The notes beneath the pieces are model-generated. The model saw only the letters and a list, made by a program, of their open reading frames with translations. It was not told where the DNA came from and did not search any database. A program made the translations under genes and the position numbers. This document shows positions 33,078 to 39,681 of a DNA stretch of 64,000 bases, piece after piece (the first letter of the stretch is position 1; each line of letters begins with the position of its first letter). Source of the DNA: Microbacterium sp. STN6 (GTDB taxonomy: Bacteria > Actinomycetota > Actinomycetes > Actinomycetales > Microbacteriaceae); the NCBI RefSeq assembly GCF_026410545.1, contig NZ_JAPMIT010000004.1, forward strand, positions 310,001 to 374,000, in the 5' to 3' direction.

Positions 33078-34472
33078 ATGACAATCCAAGACAAGCCCAT
33101 GGTCCGGCGCGACTTCCTGCGGGGAGCTCTCGTGCTCGGTGTCGGCGTGCCGCTCAGCGCCACGCTCGCGTCGTGCGCCGCCGGCGGAGGTGGCGGCGAC
33201 AACGGAAGCGGGGGCGCCACCGGCAAGAAGTCGGCCAAGAACCCCTTCGGTCTCGCCGACAACTCCACGGTCGACGCGGTCATCTTCAACGGTGGCTACG
33301 GTTACGACTACGTGACCTTCGCGGCGAACATCGTTGAGAAGAACCACAAGGGGGTCAAGGCCAAGGTCTCCCCGTCGACGCAGATCGGCCAGCAGCTGCA
33401 GCCGCGCTTCGTCGGCGGCAACCCGCCCGACCTCATCGACAACTCGGGCGCCGGCGCAATCGGGTTCAACACGATTCTCGACCAGCTCTCGGAGCTCGAC
33501 GACGTTCTCGCGTCGAACAACCTCGAGGGCACGAAGATCTCCGACACCGTGTACCCGCACGTCAAGGATCCCGGCACGTTCAACGGCAAGTTCCTTGCGC
33601 TGAACTACGTGATGACGGTCTACGCCCTCTGGTACTCCGAGAGTCTGTTCCAGGAGAACGGATGGACGCCGCCCAAGACGTGGGACGAGGCGATCGAGCT
33701 CGGCGCCAAGGCGAAGACGAAGGGCAAGTACCTCTTCGTCTGGGGCAAGGAAGCGGCGACCTACTACCAGACCATGGCCATGGACTCGGCCATCAAGGAG
33801 GGTGGCGATGACGTTCTGAACGCTCTGGAGAGCCTCGACCCGAAATGCTGGTCGCACCCGGCGATCCAGGGCGTGTTCAAGGCGCTGGAACAGATCGTGA
33901 AGGCCGGCTACTTCGTGCCCGGCGGCGCGGGAACCCAGTTCACCAAGGCGCAGGCGCAGTGGAGCAACGATCAGCAGGCGATCCTGTACCCCTCGGGCGG
34001 CTGGATCGAGAACGAGATGAAGAAGGCGACGAAGGACGGTTTCAAGATGACCGGCGCTCCCGAGCCGACGGTCACCTCGGGCTCGAAGATGCCGTACGAG
34101 GCGCTGCGAAGCGCCGCCGGTGAGCCATACATCGTTCCGAAGCAGGGCAAGAACGTGGCGGGTGGCAAGGAGATCCTGCGCGCCATGCTGTCGAAGGATG
34201 CGGCCACGAACTTCTCGAAGACGCGTCTGGCGCCGACGATCGTCAAGGGCCTCGTTCCCGACGACGGTTTCGGCTCGACCGCGCTGGTGTCGCAGACGAA
34301 GATGCTGGATGGCGCTGGCGACAACGTCTTCAACTACCAGTTCGTCGACCTCTACGGCCTCAACCAGGACCAGCTGGTCGTGTGGAACTCGTTCCTCTCC
34401 GGGGGAACGGATGCCGCCGGCCTCACCACGGGCCTGCAGCAGATCACGGACAAGGCCGCGGCAAACAAGTGA
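33078..34472 (+). CDS. ngcE: GlcNAc/diacetylchitobiose ABC transporter substrate-binding lipoprotein (NgcE-like)
   Basis: A 464-residue binding protein resembling NgcE. The N-terminus has a twin-arginine-like VRRDFLRGA and then a lipobox ending at Cys33 (LASC). NgcE-like segments include NPFGLADNSTVDAVIFNGGY, RFVGGNPPDLIDNSGAGAIG and LNYVMTVYALWYSESLFQENG. The start ATG at 33078 has GGAAGG upstream. The 174-bp leader after the SIS gene holds no convincing gene. It overlaps the permease gene by 4 bp. Ligand is inferred as GlcNAc or chitobiose, possibly also a MurNAc-containing sugar given the rest of the locus. Confidence 0.87.
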   Translation: MTIQDKPMVRRDFLRGALVLGVGVPLSATLASCAAGGGGGDNGSGGATGKKSAKNPFGLADNSTVDAVIFNGGYGYDYVTFAANIVEKNHKGVKAKVSPSTQIGQQLQPRFVGGNPPDLIDNSGAGAIGFNTILDQLSELDDVLASNNLEGTKISDTVYPHVKDPGTFNGKFLALNYVMTVYALWYSESLFQENGWTPPKTWDEAIELGAKAKTKGKYLFVWGKEAATYYQTMAMDSAIKEGGDDVLNALESLDPKCWSHPAIQGVFKALEQIVKAGYFVPGGAGTQFTKAQAQWSNDQQAILYPSGGWIENEMKKATKDGFKMTGAPEPTVTSGSKMPYEALRSAAGEPYIVPKQGKNVAGGKEILRAMLSKDAATNFSKTRLAPTIVKGLVPDDGFGSTALVSQTKMLDGAGDNVFNYQFVDLYGLNQDQLVVWNSFLSGGTDAAGLTTGLQQITDKAAANK

Positions 34473-35464
34473 CCAGTTCGACCGACACCGTGACGCCGGG
34501 GGGCGCAGTCAAGCGCGCCCCCCGGCGCCACCGGCGCAAGCTGACCTTCGACAAGGTCAGCTTCATGGTGGTGTTCCTCGGAGTCCCCCTGGCGATCTTC
34601 CTGATCTTCGTGATCTCGCCGTTCGTGCAGGCGCTCTACTATTCGATGACGGACTGGAACGGCTTCTCGCCGAGCATGGACTTCGTCGGGCTCAAGAACT
34701 TCGAGAGGCTGCTGCAGGACGACACCTTCATTCGTGCCGTCATCAACTGCATCCTGCTCGGTGTGATCGTGCCGTTCGTCACGATCGCGATCGCCCTCAT
34801 CATCGCGAGCGTCGTCACGGTGGCCGGCCCGAGCAAGGGCACCGTGCGCGGCATCAAGGGTGCCGGCCTGTACCGTGCCGTTTCGTTCTTCCCGTACTGC
34901 ATCCCCGCGATCGTCATCGGCCTCATCTGGGCGCAGGTGTACGACCCCTCCTCCGGCCTGCTGAACGGGTTCCTCACCTCGATCGGGCTGCACCAGTTCG
35001 AGAACTTCCCGTGGCTCGGCAACGTCACGACCGCCATGCCCGCCTCGATGTGGGTGATCATCTGGGGTTTCATCGGCTTCTACACGGTGCTGTTCGTCGC
35101 CGCCATCAAGGGAATCCCCGCCGAGACGTACGAGGCGGTGCGGCTCGACGGAGCCGGCCGGTTCCGCACGGCGATGTCGGTCACGATCCCTCTTATCCGC
35201 GACAGCGTGCAGACCGCATACATCTATCTGGGCATCGCCGCCCTGGATTCCTTCGTCTACATGTCGGCGTTGTTCCCGAACGCGGGCGGCCCGGCGAACA
35301 CCACGCTCGTCATCAGCCAGGAGCTGTTCAACACGGCCTTCCGCAAGGGCCAGTTCGGCTACGCGACGGCCATGGGTGTTGTGCTTGCCGCAGTGACCCT
35401 GCTGTTCGCGGCGATCGTATTCATCGTCGTTCGCCTCAGCCGAGGCCGTGAGGAAGGTCGATGA
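34469..35464 (+). CDS. ngcF: Sugar ABC transporter permease (NgcF-like)
   Basis: A 331-residue CUT1 permease starting at the GTG that overlaps the ngcE stop. After a basic cytoplasmic tail (KRAPRRHRRK) come six membrane segments, and the coupling loop YEAVRLDGAGRFRTAMSVTI near residues 222-241. It overlaps the next permease by 4 bp. As in the first sugar importer of this window, no ATPase is encoded. Confidence 0.88.
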   Translation: MTSSTDTVTPGGAVKRAPRRHRRKLTFDKVSFMVVFLGVPLAIFLIFVISPFVQALYYSMTDWNGFSPSMDFVGLKNFERLLQDDTFIRAVINCILLGVIVPFVTIAIALIIASVVTVAGPSKGTVRGIKGAGLYRAVSFFPYCIPAIVIGLIWAQVYDPSSGLLNGFLTSIGLHQFENFPWLGNVTTAMPASMWVIIWGFIGFYTVLFVAAIKGIPAETYEAVRLDGAGRFRTAMSVTIPLIRDSVQTAYIYLGIAALDSFVYMSALFPNAGGPANTTLVISQELFNTAFRKGQFGYATAMGVVLAAVTLLFAAIVFIVVRLSRGREEGR

Positions 35465-36372
35465 TGACCGTGACCACAAGCCCCGTGACCGATCGCCCGG
35501 CCCAGACCCCTGTGGCGCCCGGCGGCCGGTCGCAGAAGCAGTCCCGAGGCGACGTCGCCGTCGCCGCATCCTCACACACCCTGCTGATCATCTGGCTGGT
35601 CATCGTCGTCGTTCCCCTGGTGTGGGTTCTCATGTCGTCGTTCAAGACGACAGACGAGATCCTCTCCTCGCCATTCGCCCCGCCCAAGAGCTTCCACCTC
35701 GACAACTACGTCAACGCGTGGAACGGCGCCGGTATCGGCAGCTACTTCGTCAACACGCTCATCGTGGTCGGCTGCGCGCTGGTGATCGTCATGATCCTCG
35801 GGGCCATGTGCGCATACGTGCTGGCGCGGTTCAGGTTCTTCGGCGCGCGAGCCATCTATTACCTCATGCTCGCCGGGCTCACGTTCCCGGTGTTTCTCGC
35901 GATCGTTCCGTTGTTCTTCATCCTGCGCAACATCGGGCTGCTGAACACACTGCCGGGCCTCATCCTGACCTACGTGGCCTTCGCGCTGCCGTTCACGGTC
36001 TTCTTCCTGTACTCGTTCTTCCAGACCCTGCCAGATGAGATCTACGAGGCGGCGCAGGTCGACGGTGCGAGCGAGTGGCGCACGTTCTTCCAGGTCATGC
36101 TGCCCATGGCCAGGCCCGGCATGGCATCGGTCGCGATCTTCAACTTCCTCGGCCTCTGGAACCAGTTCCTGCTGCCGGTGGCGTTGAACTCCGATCAGAG
36201 CCACTACGTGCTCACTCAGGGCATGGCGTCGTTCGCATCGCAGGCCGGCTACTCCATCGACTTCGGCGCGCTCTACGCGGCGGTCGTCATCACGGTCGTT
36301 CCCGTGCTCATCGTGTACGTGTTCTTCCAGCGCCAGCTGCAGGGTTCGGTGTCGGCCGGAACCATGAAGTGA
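35461..36372 (+). CDS. ngcG: Sugar ABC transporter permease (NgcG-like)
   Basis: A 303-residue CUT1 permease of MalG type; coupling loop YEAAQVDGASEWRTFFQVML near residues 200-219 and C-terminal FFQRQLQGSVSAGTMK. Two adjacent ATGs (35461 and 35464) are possible starts. The operon RpiR-SIS-ngcEFG ends here, followed 4 bp later by a small hairpin. Confidence 0.88.
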   Translation: MMTVTTSPVTDRPAQTPVAPGGRSQKQSRGDVAVAASSHTLLIIWLVIVVVPLVWVLMSSFKTTDEILSSPFAPPKSFHLDNYVNAWNGAGIGSYFVNTLIVVGCALVIVMILGAMCAYVLARFRFFGARAIYYLMLAGLTFPVFLAIVPLFFILRNIGLLNTLPGLILTYVAFALPFTVFFLYSFFQTLPDEIYEAAQVDGASEWRTFFQVMLPMARPGMASVAIFNFLGLWNQFLLPVALNSDQSHYVLTQGMASFASQAGYSIDFGALYAAVVITVVPVLIVYVFFQRQLQGSVSAGTMK

Positions 36373-36376
36373 CAGG

Positions 36377-36394
36377 CGGATGCGCCAGCATCCG
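36377..36394 (+). terminator. Hairpin terminator after ngcG
   Basis: CGGATGC-GCCA-GCATCCG, a perfect 7-bp stem immediately after the ngcG stop and before the glyA promoter. The following TTGATAT is only weakly T-rich. Confidence 0.55.
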
Positions 36395-36398
36395 TTGA

Positions 36399-36404
36399 TA
36401 TGAT
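36399..36404 (+). promoter_or_regulatory. -10 box of the glyA-folD transcript
   Basis: TATGAT lies six bases before the first conserved bases of the ZTP riboswitch, so the transcript would begin right at the aptamer. No good -35 is seen because the expected position falls within the upstream hairpin. Confidence 0.5.
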
Positions 36405-36408
36405 TTGC

Positions 36409-36480
36409 CTGTCGCGACTGGCGTATGGGCGGTGGCCGCAAGGAGGCCGCCCGTAGATGGTTCACCATCGGGGAACGACG
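36409..36480 (+). promoter_or_regulatory. ZTP/ZMP (pfl-motif) riboswitch aptamer
   Basis: The conserved 5' core GTCGCGACTGGCG (36411-36423) and the 3' core ATCGGGGAACGAC (36467-36479) match the pfl consensus pattern (GUCGUGACUGGCG ... CCGGGGAGCGAC). GTCG pairs with CGAC to close the structure. Between them are a GC hairpin (GGGCGGTGGCC/GGCCGCCC) and the short ATGGTTCACCAT helix that carries the pseudoknot bases. The class binds ZTP or ZMP (AICAR phosphate) and turns on 10-formyl-THF genes when the cofactor is short. Its position before glyA-folD is a standard one. Confidence 0.87.
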
Positions 36481-36537
36481 CTGACCCTTGAGTTCACGAG
36501 GGCGAGATCGGCCGCGCGCCTGGGCCGAAACGGATAG

Positions 36538-36573
36538 CGTTGGTGGCGTCGAGAAAATCGACGCTCGCCAACG
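36538..36573 (+). promoter_or_regulatory. Leader hairpin, possible riboswitch expression platform
   Basis: CGTTGG...GCGTCGA pairs with TCGACGC...CCAACG around GAAAA, with a small internal mismatch. It lies between the ZTP aptamer and the glyA ribosome site (AAGGAG at 36605-36610). It could be the terminator/anti-terminator or a spacer hairpin; no T-run follows. Confidence 0.45.
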
Positions 36574-36617
36574 GAACTACTAGCCGTTCGCGCCCGTCAG
36601 ACACAAGGAGCCCCGTC

Positions 36618-37943
36618 TTGAACGACACTTTCTCCACCTTCACCGCGCCGCTCGCCGAGGTCGACCCTGAGATCGCCGAGGTGCTGCAGCTGGAGCTCGG
36701 CCGTCAGCGTGACTACCTCGAGATGATCGCGAGCGAGAACTTCGTTCCGCGCGCCGTTCTCGAGTCGCAGGGCTCGGTGCTCACGAACAAGTACGCCGAG
36801 GGCTACCCCGGCCGCCGCTACTACGGCGGCTGCGAGTTCGTCGACATCGCCGAGTCGCTCGCCATCGAGCGCGCCAAGAGCCTGTTCGGCGCGGCGTTCG
36901 CGAACGTGCAGCCGCACTCCGGCGCGTCGGCCAACGCGGCCGTGCTCTCGGCCATCGCGACCCCGGGCGACACTATTCTGGGCCTCGAGCTCGCGCACGG
37001 TGGGCATCTCACGCACGGCATGAAGCTCAACTTCTCCGGCAAGCTCTACAACGCGGTCGCGTACGGCGTCGACCCCGAGACGTTCCTGGTCGACATGAAC
37101 GTGGTGCGCGAGAAGGCGCTCGAGCACCGGCCGCAGGTCATCATCGCCGGCTGGTCCGCATACCCGCGCCAGCTCGACTTCGCGGCGTTCCGCGAGATCG
37201 CCGACGAGGTGGGCGCGCGGCTGTGGGTCGATATGGCGCACTTCGCGGGCCTGGTCGCGGCGGGGCTGCATCCGTCGCCCGTTCCCTATGCCGACGTCGT
37301 CTCATCGACCGTGCACAAGACCATCGGCGGCCCGCGCAGCGGCTTCATTCTTTCCCGCGACACGGATCTCGGCAAGAAGCTGAACTCCAACGTGTTTCCT
37401 GGCCAGCAGGGCGGTCCGCTCATGCACGTGATCGCGGCGAAGGCCACCGCGTTCAAGCTTGCGGCGACCGAGGAGTTCGCGGACCGGCAGCGGCGCACGG
37501 TGAGCGGCGCGAGAATCCTCGCCGATCGGCTGACCGCCGAGGATTCGAAGGCCGGCGGCGTCGACGTGCTCACCGGTGGAACCGACGTGCACCTAGTGCT
37601 GGCCGACCTGCGCAACTCGCCGCTCGACGGCAAGCAGGCCGAGGATGTGCTGCACGAGGTGGGCATCACCGTGAACCGCAACTCGGTGCCGTTCGACCCG
37701 CGCCCGCCCATGGTGACCTCTGGCCTGCGCATCGGCACGCCGGCGCTGGCGACCCGCGGCTTCGGTGACCCGGAGTTCACCGAGGTCGCCGACATCATCG
37801 CCGCCGCGCTGAAGCCTGAGCCCGATATCGCCGGCTTGCGTGCCCGCGTGCGTTCGCTGACCGAGGCGTTCCCGCTGTACGCCGGGCTGAACCCGTTCGG
37901 CCAGCCGGAGCCGGCTGTCGAGCTCGATTCGAGCGTGAGGTAG
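36618..37943 (+). CDS. glyA: Serine hydroxymethyltransferase
   Basis: Interconverts serine plus THF with glycine plus 5,10-methylene-THF using PLP. The 441 residues show [19 protein letters not shown], the glycine-rich [11 protein letters not shown] and the PLP-lysine region [13 protein letters not shown]. The TTG at 36618 is chosen because AAGGAG precedes it by seven bases; the open frame upstream (to 36540) runs through the riboswitch leader. folD follows three bases after the stop, and both are under the ZTP riboswitch. Confidence 0.94.
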   Translation: MNDTFSTFTAPLAEVDPEIAEVLQLELGRQRDYLEMIASENFVPRAVLESQGSVLTNKYAEGYPGRRYYGGCEFVDIAESLAIERAKSLFGAAFANVQPHSGASANAAVLSAIATPGDTILGLELAHGGHLTHGMKLNFSGKLYNAVAYGVDPETFLVDMNVVREKALEHRPQVIIAGWSAYPRQLDFAAFREIADEVGARLWVDMAHFAGLVAAGLHPSPVPYADVVSSTVHKTIGGPRSGFILSRDTDLGKKLNSNVFPGQQGGPLMHVIAAKATAFKLAATEEFADRQRRTVSGARILADRLTAEDSKAGGVDVLTGGTDVHLVLADLRNSPLDGKQAEDVLHEVGITVNRNSVPFDPRPPMVTSGLRIGTPALATRGFGDPEFTEVADIIAAALKPEPDIAGLRARVRSLTEAFPLYAGLNPFGQPEPAVELDSSVR

Positions 37944-37946
37944 CCG

Positions 37947-38828
37947 ATGACCGCGATCCGCCTTGACGGCGTGGCGACGGCCGCCGTGATGAAGAACGAG
38001 CTCGCGGCGCGCGTGGAGGTGCTGCGCCAGCGCGGCATCCGTGCCGGCCTCGGAACCCTGCTCGTGGGCGACGACCCCGGCTCGGTGTCGTACGTGGGCG
38101 GAAAGCACCGCGACTGCGCCGAGGTGGGCATCGAGTCGATCCGCATCGACTTGCCCGCCAGCGCCAGTGCGGACGACGTGCGCGCCGCCATCGATGAGCT
38201 GAACGCCAGTGAGGCGGTGACCGGGTTCATCGTGCAGCTGCCGCTGCCGGCGGGCATCGACGAGCACGAGATGCTCGAGCGCGTTGACCCGGCCAAGGAT
38301 GCCGACGGCCTGCACCCCACCAACCTGGGCAAGCTCGTGCTCGGCGTCTCGGGCGAGATCGCCACGCCGCTGCCATGCACGCCCGCCGGCGTGATCGAGC
38401 TGCTGCGTCGCTACGACGTGCCGCTCGCAGGCAAGCACGTGGTGGTGATCGGCCGCGGCATCACAGTGGGCCGGCCGCTCGGCCTGCTGCTGACGCGCAA
38501 GGGCGTGGATGCCACCGTGACGCTGACGCACTCGCGCACGGCCGACCTCGCGGCCGAGGTGCGGCGTGCCGATGTGGTGATCGCCGCGGTCGGGAAGCCG
38601 GGGCTCGTCAAGCCGGACTGGGTGAAGCCGGGTGCGGCGGTGATCGATGTGGGCGTAACCCGCGTGGGCACGGCGCCGAGCGGCAAGGCCAAGCTCGCGG
38701 GCGACGTCGACCCGGCGGTCGCCGAGGTGGCGGGGTACCTCTCGCCCGTGCCCGGCGGCGTCGGCCTCATGACGCGCGCGATGCTGCTCGAGAACGTGGT
38801 GACGGCCGCGGAGCGCCTCACTGCGTAG
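37947..38828 (+). CDS. folD: Bifunctional methylene-THF dehydrogenase / methenyl-THF cyclohydrolase
   Basis: A 293-residue FolD that oxidises 5,10-methylene-THF to methenyl-THF (NADP) and hydrolyses it to 10-formyl-THF. The catalytic Lys is in [15 protein letters not shown]; the substrate loop is VQLPLP, followed by KDADGLHP; the NADP site is [16 protein letters not shown]. The C-terminal signature is [13 protein letters not shown] (Leu in place of the usual Pro). It completes the one-carbon operon and supplies the 10-formyl-THF sensed indirectly by the riboswitch. Confidence 0.95.
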   Translation: MTAIRLDGVATAAVMKNELAARVEVLRQRGIRAGLGTLLVGDDPGSVSYVGGKHRDCAEVGIESIRIDLPASASADDVRAAIDELNASEAVTGFIVQLPLPAGIDEHEMLERVDPAKDADGLHPTNLGKLVLGVSGEIATPLPCTPAGVIELLRRYDVPLAGKHVVVIGRGITVGRPLGLLLTRKGVDATVTLTHSRTADLAAEVRRADVVIAAVGKPGLVKPDWVKPGAAVIDVGVTRVGTAPSGKAKLAGDVDPAVAEVAGYLSPVPGGVGLMTRAMLLENVVTAAERLTA

Positions 38829-38858
38829 AGCACCGAGGCCGAGTGAGGAGCCCGTTGT

Positions 38859-39053
38859 GCGGGTTGAGGAGGCCGCGTCGCGGCCGTCTCGAAACCCTCG
38901 CGTTGAGAAGCGGAGCGGGTTTCGAGACGCGCTTCGCGCTCTTCAACCAGCGTTCGGTCGCGGAGCGGGTTTCGAGACGCGCTTCGCGCTCTTCAACCAG
39001 CGTTCGGTCGCGGAGCGGGTTTCGGGACGCGCTTCGCGCTCCTCAACCGGCGT
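38859..39053. repeat. REP-A cluster: one forward copy and three reverse copies on a 50-bp period
   Basis: A forward copy at 38859-38897 is followed by three reverse-oriented copies at 38915, 38965 and 39015. The whole 50-bp unit from CGGAGCGGGTTTCGAGACGC onward is repeated at 38911, 38961 and 39011. The last copy overlaps the 3' end of the carbonic-anhydrase-like gene and provides its stop codon. No gene lies in 38829-39042. Confidence 0.88.
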
Positions 39054-39582
39054 TGGCGGCGCGGTGCAGAGCCGTGTGCTCCCGGTAGACCTCGGCGTTG
39101 TGGCGGATGCCCGCCACCTCATCGTCGGTGAGCTCGCGCCGCACCTTGCCCGGCACGCCGGCCACGAGTGATCGCGGTGGGATGCGGCTGCCCTCGAGCA
39201 CCACGGTGCCGGCGGCGACGAGCGAGCCCGCGCCGATCACGGCGCCGTTGAGAACGCGGGCGCCCATGCCGATGAGCACGTCGCCCTCGATCGTGCAGCC
39301 GTGCAGCACAGCCCCATGCCCCACCGACACACCGCGCCCGAGCGTCAGCGGGAATCCGACATCGACGTGGCACGACACGGTGTCCTGCAGGTTCGAATCG
39401 GCGCCGATCGCGATCGGTACGCCCTCCGACCGCAGCACCGAGTTGTACCAGACGCTCGCGCGCTCGCCGAGGCTCACGTTGCCCACCAGCACGGCCCCAG
39501 GCGCCACCCAGGCGCTTTCGGCGACCGAGGGGCTGCCCTTCTCGCCGAGGGAGATGATGCGGGCCTGAGCGTCGACGGTCAT
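39043..39582 (-). CDS. Gamma-carbonic-anhydrase-like hexapeptide-repeat protein (YrdA/PaaY family)
   Basis: A 179-residue left-handed beta-helix protein with repeated hexapeptides (VAPGAVLVGNVSLGERASVW and following turns). The gamma-class zinc ligands appear as His in DTVSCHVDVG and in VSVGHGAVLHGC. Homologues include Cam-like anhydrases and thioesterase PaaY. The final residues and the TGA stop are encoded by a REP-A repeat copy, so the natural C-terminus may have been altered by repeat insertion. Confidence 0.85.
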   Translation of the reverse strand: MTVDAQARIISLGEKGSPSVAESAWVAPGAVLVGNVSLGERASVWYNSVLRSEGVPIAIGADSNLQDTVSCHVDVGFPLTLGRGVSVGHGAVLHGCTIEGDVLIGMGARVLNGAVIGAGSLVAAGTVVLEGSRIPPRSLVAGVPGKVRRELTDDEVAGIRHNAEVYREHTALHRAANAG

Positions 39583-39681
39583 GCCGACAGCCTACCGAGC
39601 GTCACAAGCCCCAACCGAGCGGATGCCGGTGGCCGGCCACGTCGCCGAGAACGCGTGTTCGCGACGAATGTGGGCGGTGGA

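Noticed and set aside
32917-33081. 54-codon small frame between the SIS gene and ngcE
   Set aside because: No ribosome site, odd basic composition, and overlaps ngcE; treated as leader.
38859-39053. Possible CRISPR array because of regular 50-bp spacing
   Set aside because: Spacers are as repeated as the repeats, units are REP-A palindromes, and there are no cas genes.
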